6,147 nt of DNA, taken from assembly GCA_964230195.1 (NCBI GenBank), contig CAXRGH010000258.1, positions 1 to 6,147 of the forward strand, written 5' to 3'. The stretch is from CAXRGH01 sp964230195 (GTDB lineage: Bacteria > Pseudomonadota > Gammaproteobacteria > Enterobacterales > Alteromonadaceae). The notes under the pieces were generated by a model. It was not told the origin of the DNA. It saw nothing but the letters and a program-made list of their open reading frames with translations, and did not search any database. A program made the position numbers and the translations under genes. Shown in pieces: positions 1 to 5,645 of this stretch; position 1 is the first letter of the stretch; the number at the start of each line of letters is the position of its first letter.

Positions 1-178
1 CAGTCACATTCAGGAGTGGGCGGAAGCAGGCCTGGTGAACATTGTTGGTGGTTGTTGTGGTAGCACCCCAGAACACATTCAAGCCATTGCCGAGGCGGTC
101 GCACCTTTAGCACCTCGTCCATTACCTGATCTTGATGTTAAAATGCGTTTATCAGGATTAGAGCCATTCATTCATTAG
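1..178 (+). CDS. Homocysteine-binding subunit of split methionine synthase, 3' end only
   Basis: This is the last 58 residues of a gene that begins before the window. The reading ends in SGLEPFIH and a TAG stop. It contains the GGCCGSTPEHI motif, whose adjacent cysteines are two of the three zinc ligands that bind and activate homocysteine in the Pfam S-methyl_trans family (Cys310 and Cys311 in E. coli MetH). The closing sequence LSGLEP also occurs in E. coli MetH, where it leads directly into the folate domain. Here the protein stops at that point. By homology the subunit presents homocysteine thiolate for methylation in the last step of methionine synthesis, in the cytoplasm. It lies 10 bases upstream of the gene for the remaining MetH domains and is surely co-transcribed with it. 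It could be called metH1 or a BHMT-like protein; with only the end visible I give no symbol. Confidence 0.9.
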   Translation, partial: SHIQEWAEAGLVNIVGGCCGSTPEHIQAIAEAVAPLAPRPLPDLDVKMRLSGLEPFIH

Positions 179-181
179 GAG
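177..181 (+). promoter_or_regulatory. Ribosome binding site of the second MetH cistron, overlapping the upstream stop
   Basis: AGGAG sits 7 bases before the ATG at 189 and shares its first two bases with the TAG stop at 176-178. A well-spaced Shine-Dalgarno sequence here argues that the ATG is a true start and the gene is genuinely split. The overlap with the stop suggests translational coupling, which would help make the two subunits in similar amounts. Confidence 0.85.
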
Positions 182-188
182 CAGTAGA

Positions 189-2813
189 ATGACACAGGCA
201 ACCGCACAATTTATCAACGTTGGTGAACGTACCAACGTCACAGGGTCGGCAAAGTTCAAGCGCCTTATTCTTGACGGAGACTATGAAGCCGCATTAGACG
301 TTGCGCGCCATCAAGTAGAAAACGGTGCTCAAGTGATTGATATCAACATGGATGAAGCCATGTTGGATTCTAAAGCCGCCATGGTTCGGTTTTTAAGTTT
401 GATTGCCGCTGAGCCTGACATCTGTAAAGTTCCCATCATGTTGGATTCTTCAAAATGGGACGTCATTGAAGCGGGTTTGCAATGTGTCCAAGGTAAGAGC
501 ATTGTTAACTCTATCAGTCTAAAAGAAGGCGAAGCCCCATTTATTGCTCAAGCGAAATTAATTAAACGTTATGGTGCTGCAGCTGTGGTCATGGCGTTTG
601 ATGAAGTTGGGCAGGCAGACACCAAAGCACGAAAAGTCGAAATCTGTACTCGCAGTTACCAAGTGTTAACGGAGAAGGTCGGTTTCCCACCAGAAGACAT
701 TATCTTTGATCCCAACATTTTTGCGGTGGCCACAGGGATTGAAGAGCACAACAACTACGCCGTAGACTTCATTGAAGCAACGCGTGAAATTCGCCAGACC
801 TTACCCCATGCCCACGTATCCGGTGGTCTCTCAAACGTCTCCTTTTCATTCCGAGGAAACAACCCGGTGCGTGAAGCAATGCACTCGGTGTTTTTGTATC
901 ACGCCATCAAAGCCGGTATGGATATGGGGATTGTCAATGCGGGACAGCTTGCCGTTTATGACGATATTCCAACCGAACTCAAAGACGCAGTAGAAGACGT
1001 TATTCTCAATCGCAGAGACGACGCAACAGAGCGATTGCTGGATATAGCACCAAAATATCAGGGCAGTGGACAAGCGGAAACAAAAGAAGACTTAGAGTGG
1101 CGTACATGGGCTGTTGAAAAACGCCTAGAGCACGCTTTGGTGAAAGGGATCACTGACTTCATTATTGAAGACACAGAAGCAGCGCGTCTTAACGCTGAAA
1201 AACCCTTGCACGTGATTGAAGGTCCTCTCATGGACGGCATGAACGTGGTTGGTGACTTGTTTGGTGCTGGTAAGATGTTTTTGCCCCAAGTGGTGAAATC
1301 TGCGCGTGTCATGAAAAAAGCAGTGGCTTACTTGCAGCCGTACATTGAATTAGAAAAAGATCAGGGCAGTAGCAATGGTGTTATTGTGCTAGCCACGGTT
1401 AAAGGTGACGTCCACGACATTGGCAAAAACATTGTGGGCGTTGTACTGCAATGTAACAACTTTAAAATTGTTGATCTGGGTGTCATGGTACCGTGTGAAA
1501 CCATTCTGGCTGCTGCACGTGACCATAACGCAGATATGATTGGACTGTCAGGGCTCATCACGCCATCCCTCGATGAGATGGTTCATGTTGCCAAAGAAAT
1601 GCAACGCCAGAATATGGATCTGCCGTTACTGATTGGTGGTGCAACCACCTCTAAAGCCCATACTGCTGTGAAAATTGAACAACATTACGACCACCCGGTT
1701 GCATATGTATCTAACGCATCTCGTGCTGTGGGTGTGTGTCAAAAGCTGATGTCGGCGTCTGAGCGTCCGGTGTATGCAGAACAACTTGCTAAAGAATATG
1801 AAGTGGTGCGTGACCAACATGCCCGTAAAAAACCGCGTAGCAAACCTGTCAGCCTAGAGAGAGCACGTGAAAACGCAACGCCCATTGACTGGCAGTCGTA
1901 TCAACCACCAGTACCGAGTCAACTTGGGGTCCAAGCGGTATCAGCAAGTATTGCTGAATTGCGTGATTACATTGATTGGACACCTTTCTTCATGACTTGG
2001 TCACTTGCCGGTAAATTCCCGCGTATCTTAGATGACGAAGTGGTTGGTAAAGAAGCGCAAAGCCTCTATCAAGACGCATTGGCCATGTTGGACAAGTTGC
2101 AAGCTGAGGGTGAACTTGCGCCCAAAGGCGTGATGGGGTTATTCCCTGCAAACCGAGTACAAGATGATATTGTTATCTTTGCTGATGAGGCCCGTGAACG
2201 CATACTGCATACCAGTTGCCACTTGCGTCAGCAGACGGAAAAACCGAAAGGTGCCAATTACTGTTTGAGTGATTTTGTGGCGCCAACTGACAGCCAAAAA
2301 GCCGATTACATTGGCGCCTTTGCCGTCACTGCTGGGGTTGCTGAAGACGCCATTGCCAAAGTCTATGAGGACGCTGGTGATGACTACAACGCGATTATGG
2401 TGAAAGCCGTCTGTGACCGTTTGGCTGAAGCCTTTGCTGAATTCCTACACGAAAAAGTGCGCAAGGAAACGTGGGGATACAGTGCAACAGAAGCGTGGAG
2501 CAATGAAGAACTCATCAGAGAAAAATATCAGGGCATTCGCCCAGCACCAGGCTATGCTGCTTGTCCTGAACACACTGAGAAACAAGTGATTTGGGATATC
2601 CTAAATGCAGAACAACACACGGGTATGAAGCTCACCTCTAGCTATGCCATGTGGCCTGGAGCATCAGTGTCAGGCTGGTATTTCTCGCACCCTGATAGCC
2701 GTTACTTTGCTGTGGCTCAGATCCAAGCTGATCAGGTAGAAGATTACGCCAGCCGCAAAGGGATGAGTATTGAAGAAGCCGAACGTTGGTTAGCACCCAA
2801 TCTCAATAACTAA
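189..2813 (+). CDS. metH: Cobalamin-dependent methionine synthase, folate/B12/reactivation subunit
   Basis: This 874-residue cytoplasmic protein matches E. coli MetH (1227 residues) from about residue 355 to the end; the later motifs align with a constant offset of 350. Domains in order: pterin-binding barrel for methyltetrahydrofolate (about 8-270, opening NVGERTNVTGSAKF, with DSSKW at 86-90 and DPNIFAVATG at 174-183); helical cap (about 300-390, with EGPLMDGMNVVGDLFG); B12-binding Rossmann domain (about 395-520) with DVHDIGKN at 407-414; and the SAM-binding reactivation domain (about 540-874). His409 corresponds to the cobalt ligand His759, and Asp407 and Ser460 to Asp757 and Ser810. In the reactivation domain RPAPGY at 784-789 and Asp596 correspond to the SAM contacts Arg1134, Tyr1139 and Asp946. 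All catalytic residues appear intact. The homocysteine domain is absent and is supplied by the preceding cistron. The start is set by AGGAG 7 bases upstream. The enzyme transfers methyl from methyltetrahydrofolate to homocysteine via cobalamin. Confidence 0.97.
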   Translation: MTQATAQFINVGERTNVTGSAKFKRLILDGDYEAALDVARHQVENGAQVIDINMDEAMLDSKAAMVRFLSLIAAEPDICKVPIMLDSSKWDVIEAGLQCVQGKSIVNSISLKEGEAPFIAQAKLIKRYGAAAVVMAFDEVGQADTKARKVEICTRSYQVLTEKVGFPPEDIIFDPNIFAVATGIEEHNNYAVDFIEATREIRQTLPHAHVSGGLSNVSFSFRGNNPVREAMHSVFLYHAIKAGMDMGIVNAGQLAVYDDIPTELKDAVEDVILNRRDDATERLLDIAPKYQGSGQAETKEDLEWRTWAVEKRLEHALVKGITDFIIEDTEAARLNAEKPLHVIEGPLMDGMNVVGDLFGAGKMFLPQVVKSARVMKKAVAYLQPYIELEKDQGSSNGVIVLATVKGDVHDIGKNIVGVVLQCNNFKIVDLGVMVPCETILAAARDHNADMIGLSGLITPSLDEMVHVAKEMQRQNMDLPLLIGGATTSKAHTAVKIEQHYDHPVAYVSNASRAVGVCQKLMSASERPVYAEQLAKEYEVVRDQHARKKPRSKPVSLERARENATPIDWQSYQPPVPSQLGVQAVSASIAELRDYIDWTPFFMTWSLAGKFPRILDDEVVGKEAQSLYQDALAMLDKLQAEGELAPKGVMGLFPANRVQDDIVIFADEARERILHTSCHLRQQTEKPKGANYCLSDFVAPTDSQKADYIGAFAVTAGVAEDAIAKVYEDAGDDYNAIMVKAVCDRLAEAFAEFLHEKVRKETWGYSATEAWSNEELIREKYQGIRPAPGYAACPEHTEKQVIWDILNAEQHTGMKLTSSYAMWPGASVSGWYFSHPDSRYFAVAQIQADQVEDYASRKGMSIEEAERWLAPNLNN

Positions 2814-2849
2814 GTTGCGTAACTCGGCTTATTGCTTGATCTATATTCC

Positions 2850-2878
2850 TTGGGCTAAATTTTTTGGGCTAAATTTTT
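2850..2878 (+). repeat. 14-bp tandem duplication, two copies
   Basis: TTGGGCTAAATTTT occurs twice head to tail (2850-2863 and 2864-2877), with one further matching T at 2878. The GGGCT of the second copy (2866-2870) can also pair with AGCCC at 2881-2885, forming a small hairpin just before the larger one. It looks like a replication-slippage duplication; no function is evident. Confidence 0.8.
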
Positions 2879-2884
2879 CGAGCC

Positions 2885-2916
2885 CCCCGTGAACGTTGCA
2901 ACGCACTGTCACGGGG
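2885..2916 (+). terminator. Terminator-like hairpin after metH
   Basis: CCCCGTGA (2885-2892) and TCACGGGG (2909-2916) form a perfect 8-bp stem around a 16-base loop. The loop contains the smaller palindrome CGTTGCAACG (2894-2903). The hairpin is 71 bases after the metH stop. No T-run follows on the + strand (the next bases are TGGTTAACCC), so it is not a classic intrinsic terminator. It may stabilise the metH mRNA 3' end or act with Rho. Confidence 0.45.
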
Positions 2917-2979
2917 TGGTTAACCCTTCACAACACCAATGCGATTTTGCTATCACCAATCCACAGTGACTGTCAGCTA

Positions 2980-3080
2980 CAATAGATAGCGAAAGAGAAA
3001 GATACAAAACAATAATAGAAATATCGTAACTTCGCTTCGGCCTTATCCAAGTTCGGGGGTTATCTCCCCAATCTCTATTG
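2980..3080. other. Possible structured RNA element, weak
   Basis: CAATAGA (2980-2986) can pair with TCTATTG (3074-3080), enclosing AACTT/AAGTT (3028-3032 and 3049-3053), a small GC(TTCG)GC loop (3034-3041) and GGGG/CCCC (3056-3059 and 3066-3069). The pairings nest, but each stem is short and could arise by chance. I do not recognise a known RNA family or riboswitch. Confidence 0.2.
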
Positions 3081-3152
3081 AATGTTTATTTTTAACCGTA
3101 AAGCACCAAACATTGGTAATTGCTGGGTTATTACTAAAATTTGGGTTTTAAT

Positions 3153-3180
3153 TTGTGATTTTTGGTTAATTCATTATAAG
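3153..3180 (+). promoter_or_regulatory. Candidate promoter of the HTH gene with flanking repeats
   Basis: TTGTGA (3153-3158, four of six matches to the -35 consensus) is followed after 16 bases by TATAAG (3175-3180, five of six to the -10 consensus), about 40 bases before the ATG. The 7-bp direct repeats TTGGTTA at 3162-3168 and 3181-3187 flank the -10. An inverted pair TAAAA/TTTTA (3135-3139 and 3146-3150) lies just upstream. These could be operators for self-repression by the HTH protein, as is usual for HipB-type regulators. That is inference, and the AT-rich background makes chance repeats likely. Confidence 0.4.
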
Positions 3181-3218
3181 TTGGTTATTGAGTCTTAATT
3201 ACTAATTTATGGTGTTTT

Positions 3219-3509
3219 ATGGATAAGGTGGAACATACAAAAGTATTGCTTGGGCAACTCATTAAACAAACCCGGGTGATGAGTATGGATCAGCATGAGC
3301 TGGCCCTTAGAACAGGCGCGAGTAAAAATACGATTAGCCGTTTAGAGCTTGGCAAAGGGGTCAATGTTGATACCTTGTTCTCGGTTATGGACCACCTAGA
3401 TTTGCTGGATCCACTGTTAGATACGGTCGAACAACACTATGAGTTAGTGAAAAACAATCCGCAACGCAGTTCGTCGAAAGTTGAAAAGGAGTTGCCGAAT
3501 GACTTCTAG
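3219..3509 (+). CDS. HipB-like XRE-family HTH regulator, probable orphan antitoxin
   Basis: This 96-residue protein has one Cro/C1-type helix-turn-helix. Residues about 12-65 cover it: LGQLIKQTR (first helix), MDQHELALRTG (second helix, 23-33), ASKNTISRLELGKG (recognition helix and turn, 34-47), and VDTLFSVMDHLDLLDPLL (49-67). The layout and the LDLLDPL ending resemble the small HipB-like antitoxins encoded just upstream of HipA-family kinases. The last 30 residues are hydrophilic. No signal peptide or membrane segment is seen. The ATG at 3219 has only a weak GGTG upstream, and the earlier ATG at 3209 runs into a stop after five codons. No intact hipA follows, only a 10-codon stump with a good ribosome binding site. 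By family knowledge it would bind DNA as a dimer and repress its own promoter. It could instead be an independent regulator; the HTH call is firm and the antitoxin call is moderate. Confidence 0.82.
   Translation: MDKVEHTKVLLGQLIKQTRVMSMDQHELALRTGASKNTISRLELGKGVNVDTLFSVMDHLDLLDPLLDTVEQHYELVKNNPQRSSSKVEKELPNDF
3485..3491 (+). promoter_or_regulatory. Strong ribosome binding site of the vestigial downstream gene
   Basis: AAAGGAG inside the end of the HTH gene lies 7 bases before an ATG at 3499. It is far stronger than the site of the HTH gene itself, and it serves no surviving full-length gene. Confidence 0.65.
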
Positions 3510-3531
3510 TGCGTACGTGTTCACTGAATAA
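3499..3531 (+). pseudogene. Stump of a partner gene, possibly a HipA-family toxin
   Basis: An ATG overlaps the last 11 bases of the HTH gene and reads MTSSAYVFTE before a TAA. The near-ideal Shine-Dalgarno sequence 7 bases upstream and the overlap are what one expects of the second gene of a translationally coupled toxin-antitoxin pair. HipA-family kinases often begin with a short leader followed by an AYV-type first strand, and the AYVF here fits, although ten residues prove little. Past the stop the frame gives nothing HipA-like and soon enters the tandem repeat. I infer that the rest of the gene was deleted. It may instead be a chance short ORF or a true leader peptide. Confidence 0.4.
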
Positions 3532-3548
3532 GCCCTCACCGACACTCC

Positions 3549-3568
3549 TTCACCGAGGTTTCGGTGAA
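3549..3568. repeat. Inverted repeat overlapping the first tandem unit
   Basis: TTCACCGA (3549-3556) and TCGGTGAA (3561-3568) form an 8-bp stem with a GGTT loop. The right arm is the start of the first unit of the adjacent repeat, and the same 8 bases recur in all four units. The left arm could therefore pair with any of them. It could end the HTH transcript, but no T-run follows. Confidence 0.6.
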
Positions 3569-3616
3569 CTGTTCTCGGTGAACTGTTCTCGGTGAACTAT
3601 TATCGGTGAACGATTG
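3561..3616 (+). repeat. Four-copy 14-bp tandem repeat
   Basis: The units are at 3561-3574, 3575-3588, 3589-3602 and 3603-3616. The first two are identical (TCGGTGAACTGTTC), the third ends ATTA in place of GTTC, and the fourth ends GATTG. TCGGTGAAC is invariant. The full unit contains the small dyad GAAC-T-GTTC. The period of 14 is not a multiple of three and no gene crosses it. The decay from left to right suggests that the array grew by slippage and the older copies diverged. Confidence 0.9.
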
Positions 3617-3620
3617 GTTT

Positions 3621-3657
3621 CAAAGGGAGCAAGCCAGTCATAACTTGCTCCCATTTG
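3621..3657 (-). terminator. Terminator hairpin of rluF
   Basis: GGGAGCAAG (3625-3633) and CTTGCTCCC (3644-3652) form a perfect 9-bp stem around a 10-base loop, 6 bases past the rluF stop. Outside a bulged A (3653), CAAA (3621-3624) pairs with TTTG (3654-3657). Read on the - strand only three Ts follow the main stem, so termination may be modest. The symmetry lets it also stop + strand transcripts from the HTH locus. Confidence 0.65.
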
Positions 3658-3658
3658 A

Positions 3659-5371
3659 CTATTTTGATGGTTTCTTTAAGCTCAACCGTGAAGGGCTTTT
3701 ACTTTCTTTTTTCTCGTCGGCACGTTTTTCTGGCGTGTAACGGGTCAGTTTCGGCTTATTGCGGGGACGCTCATCGTTGTAGGATGACCAATCACCCGAG
3801 TTATCGCGCTTTTGAGACGGTTTTCCGGAATCGTCACGGCGATTTCGCTGGAATGAATCTTCCTGATGGTCACGCTTTTTGTAAGGGGTTCTTTGACCGT
3901 CACTGTGTTTTTCAAAGGGCTTTTCAAAGCGCTTGTCTTTGCGCTGATCGTTTCGATTATTGTCGCTTCTATGGTGTCTATCCTGTCGACCCTTACTATC
4001 CTTTTCAACCCTTTTATTTTCACTGTTACCCCAGCGATTATTACCACCAGCCTTAGTATTTTCTTCGCCCCTTGGCTTATGTCTAGAATCATCCTGTCTA
4101 GAACCACCTTGTCTAAATTCGCTATGTGGAGAGTTCCGTTTTTTGTCAGTCCATTTGTCGTTTCTGCGATCGGTTCTGCTATCTGATCGACTATCTGTTC
4201 TATTCTCGGTTCCTCTGTAGGAACGGTTCTCACTTGATCTGGTTTGACGCGAACTGTTCTCGCGCTGGCCGTCTTTTTGTTGGTGACGAGTATTACCGCG
4301 TGGGAGAGTATCAGCACGAGAGTAGCCACCACGAGAGCCCTCACCACGAGAGCCGTCACCACGAGAGCTGTCACTATTAGAGCCCTCACTGTGCGTTGAT
4401 TGGCCCCAAGGGTTATCGCTAGCAGCTTCTCCAGCGTCAGAATGCTGATGAGACGGCTTTGGCTTATCTTTGTGACGCGGAGCTTGGTCAAATTTGTGAC
4501 CGCTTCTGCCTTCGCCCTTGAACACGTAATCGCCCTTGGGCTTTCTTTCCACGTGACTATCAGCCTCACTTGATTGATTGCTGTGCTTGCCTGTTCGCAG
4601 ATTACTTTGGACGTTCTCAATAAATTCGGCTTTTTCAGACGTTTTGCGTGAATCCGCAACCGCTTGGTTGAGCGTGTCCATTTCAGCAGGGCTCAACTCG
4701 CGCCATTCGCCTGGTTTTAAACCTTTCAAATTGAAATGCATCACGCGAATACGTTTTAAGCTTTCCACTTCATAACCCAGAAATTCACACATACGACGGA
4801 TCTGACGGTTTAAACCCTGAGTCAACACAATGCGGAAAGACTGGCGTCCGGTGATAGTCACCTGACATGGTTTGGTCATGGTACCAAGAATCGGTACTCC
4901 TTTTTCCATGCGTTGGGCAAAACGGGGGGAGACAGGTTTGTCTACCGTGACCAGGTACTCTTTGTCGTGAGCGTTTTCAGCGCGCAGGATCTTATTCACA
5001 ATATCACCGTCACTGGTGAGTAAAATCAAGCCCTCTGAAGGTTTATCTAAACGACCAATGGGAAAAATACGTTGCGAGTGACCAATGGCATCTACAATGT
5101 TGCCTTTGACATCCCGTTCCGTTGTACAGGTCACGCCAATGGGTTTGTGATAAATAATGTAAACGCGATCGGACTTATCTTGGGCAGACGCGGCAATGAC
5201 TTTTCCATCCACCGCAACCACATCACTGGGTGCAACCTTGGTGCCCAGTTCTGGAACCTCACCGTTGATGGTTACTTTACCCTGTTCAATCAAGGCATCA
5301 GCTTCTCTGCGCGAACAAAACCCAGACTCACTGATGAATTTATTTAACCGTTTTAACTCAACTGACGACAC
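3659..5371 (-). CDS. rluF: 23S rRNA pseudouridine(2604) synthase RluF with a long disordered tail
   Basis: This enzyme turns a uridine of 23S rRNA into pseudouridine; in E. coli RluF acts on U2604 and also on position 35 of tRNA-Tyr. Counting from the GTG start (570 residues), an S4 RNA-binding domain lies at about 7-54 (RLNKFISESGFCSRREAD). The RsuA/RluB-type catalytic domain at about 68-235 has GRLDK with catalytic Asp109 (Asp107 in E. coli), KEYLVTVDKP, GVPILGT and GLNRQIRRMCE. KEYLVTVDKP and GVPILGT favour RluF over RluB or RluE. E. coli RluF has 290 residues. Here the core is followed from about residue 241 by a hydrophilic tail of some 330 residues, rich in R, D, S, K, N, G and Q, with RG, SR and DR pairs and no Cys, Met or Ile after about residue 252. 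It is expected to be disordered and to bind RNA loosely. I chose the GTG at 5371 because GAGG precedes it by 5 bases and the N-terminal length matches E. coli. A TTG at 5392 is also open but lacks a ribosome binding site. Confidence 0.93.
   Translation of the reverse strand: MSSVELKRLNKFISESGFCSRREADALIEQGKVTINGEVPELGTKVAPSDVVAVDGKVIAASAQDKSDRVYIIYHKPIGVTCTTERDVKGNIVDAIGHSQRIFPIGRLDKPSEGLILLTSDGDIVNKILRAENAHDKEYLVTVDKPVSPRFAQRMEKGVPILGTMTKPCQVTITGRQSFRIVLTQGLNRQIRRMCEFLGYEVESLKRIRVMHFNLKGLKPGEWRELSPAEMDTLNQAVADSRKTSEKAEFIENVQSNLRTGKHSNQSSEADSHVERKPKGDYVFKGEGRSGHKFDQAPRHKDKPKPSHQHSDAGEAASDNPWGQSTHSEGSNSDSSRGDGSRGEGSRGGYSRADTLPRGNTRHQQKDGQRENSSRQTRSSENRSYRGTENRTDSRSDSRTDRRNDKWTDKKRNSPHSEFRQGGSRQDDSRHKPRGEENTKAGGNNRWGNSENKRVEKDSKGRQDRHHRSDNNRNDQRKDKRFEKPFEKHSDGQRTPYKKRDHQEDSFQRNRRDDSGKPSQKRDNSGDWSSYNDERPRNKPKLTRYTPEKRADEKKESKSPSRLSLKKPSK
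4307..4366 (-). repeat. 15-bp repeat encoding SRG-type pentapeptides in the RluF tail
   Basis: Four successive five-residue units, SRGDG, SRGEG, SRGGY and SRADT, are encoded by imperfect 15-bp repeats (the + strand shows CACCACGAGAG at 15-base steps near 4327, 4342 and 4357). A weaker five-residue pattern (FRQGG, SRQDD, SRHKP) occurs further along the tail near 4075-4120. The in-frame period points to growth of the tail by slippage while the reading frame was kept. Confidence 0.8.
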
Positions 5372-5376
5372 ACACA

Positions 5377-5380
5377 CCTC
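5377..5380 (-). promoter_or_regulatory. Ribosome binding site that decides the rluF start
   Basis: On the - strand GAGG lies 5 bases before the GTG at 5371. The GTG two codons upstream (5377-5375) begins on the last base of this site and cannot use it, and nothing similar precedes the TTG at 5392. Confidence 0.6.
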
Positions 5381-5434
5381 GAAAGATAGCAATTACAAAC
5401 CGCGGATATTTCAGACACCGCAATGACAGGCAGG

Positions 5435-5440
5435 TTTATA
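5435..5440 (-). promoter_or_regulatory. Possible -10 box of rluF
   Basis: TATAAA on the - strand, about 63 bases before the rluF start, matches the -10 consensus well, but no good -35 is found 16-18 bases upstream. A second TATACT lies just beyond it (5457-5452). The true promoter is uncertain. Confidence 0.25.
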
Positions 5441-5564
5441 CCACAGTTCACAGTATACACCTAACGGCATCCGCTGCTGCTGAGCAAATGAATTTTGTCT
5501 TTTGGTAACCTTTGTTTGTGAGATGTAAGGCCTTTTGAACGGCAATTATGCCAAGGTCACTAAT

Positions 5565-5583
5565 TAATATGGACTAAATATTA
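5565..5583. repeat. AT-rich dyad upstream of the MerC-domain promoter
   Basis: TAATAT (5565-5570) and ATATTA (5578-5583) are perfect inverted repeats around GGACTAA, ending just before the candidate -35. It may be a regulator site or simply AT-rich upstream DNA. Confidence 0.3.
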
Positions 5584-5584
5584 C

Positions 5585-5615
5585 TTCATAAAGAATTGAT
5601 ATGTTGTATCATAGC
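5585..5615 (+). promoter_or_regulatory. Promoter of the MerC-domain gene with overlapping Zur-like dyad
   Basis: TTCATA (5585-5590) and TATCAT (5607-5612, five of six matches to the -10 consensus) are spaced by 16 bases. The 18 bases at 5598-5615 (GATATGTTGTATCATAGC) form an imperfect dyad with TATG/CATA arms that resembles the TGTTATAACA core of proteobacterial Zur (zinc uptake repressor) boxes. Within it, TGATA and TATCA (5597-5601 and 5607-5611) are also exact inverted repeats. The dyad covers the -10, so a bound repressor would block transcription. The promoter is plausible; the identity of the regulator is inference. Confidence 0.45.
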
Positions 5616-5645
5616 GTTTGTTGGTTTTTGCTTAGGAGATAGTCC

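Larger units (their letters stand above)
2814..3218. other. 405-base intergenic region between metH and the HTH gene
   Basis: I see no convincing gene here on either strand. From left to right it holds a 14-bp tandem duplication (2850-2878), a strong GC-rich hairpin (2885-2916) next to the small palindrome GGTTAACC (2918-2925), a stretch that could fold as RNA (2980-3080), and a very AT-rich segment (about 3075-3218) with a promoter candidate and short repeats in front of the HTH gene. Confidence 0.6.

Noticed and set aside
170..195. The metH split as a sequencing frameshift
   Set aside because: Joining the two frames would need both loss of the TAG and a shift of frame. A properly spaced AGGAG precedes the ATG, and the flanking sequence departs from the E. 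coli linker as expected for a real gene boundary.
3021..3075. An integron attC site or tRNA-like element
   Set aside because: GTTCGGGGG and GTTATCT look suggestive, but there is no matching RYYYAAC/GTTRRRY pair, no acceptor or anticodon stem of the right length, and no integrase.
3561..3616. The 14-bp repeats as a CRISPR array
   Set aside because: The units are directly adjacent with no spacers, are far shorter than CRISPR repeats, and no cas genes are nearby.
3655..4380. Several + strand frames with hydrophobic products antisense to the RluF tail
   Set aside because: The arginine, aspartate and serine codons of the tail read backwards as hydrophobic residues. These frames lack ribosome binding sites and family resemblance, so the apparent membrane proteins are artefacts.
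3745..4659. A 304-codon open frame on the - strand inside rluF
   Set aside because: It overlaps the low-complexity RluF tail in another frame. Its repetitive V/I/L/T-rich product is a by-product of the biased codons, it has no recognisable domain, and the RluF frame links to a clear enzyme core.
5369..5392. TTG at 5392 as the rluF start
   Set aside because: It has no Shine-Dalgarno sequence. The GTG at 5371 has GAGG 5 bases before it and gives an N-terminus of the same length as E. coli RluF.
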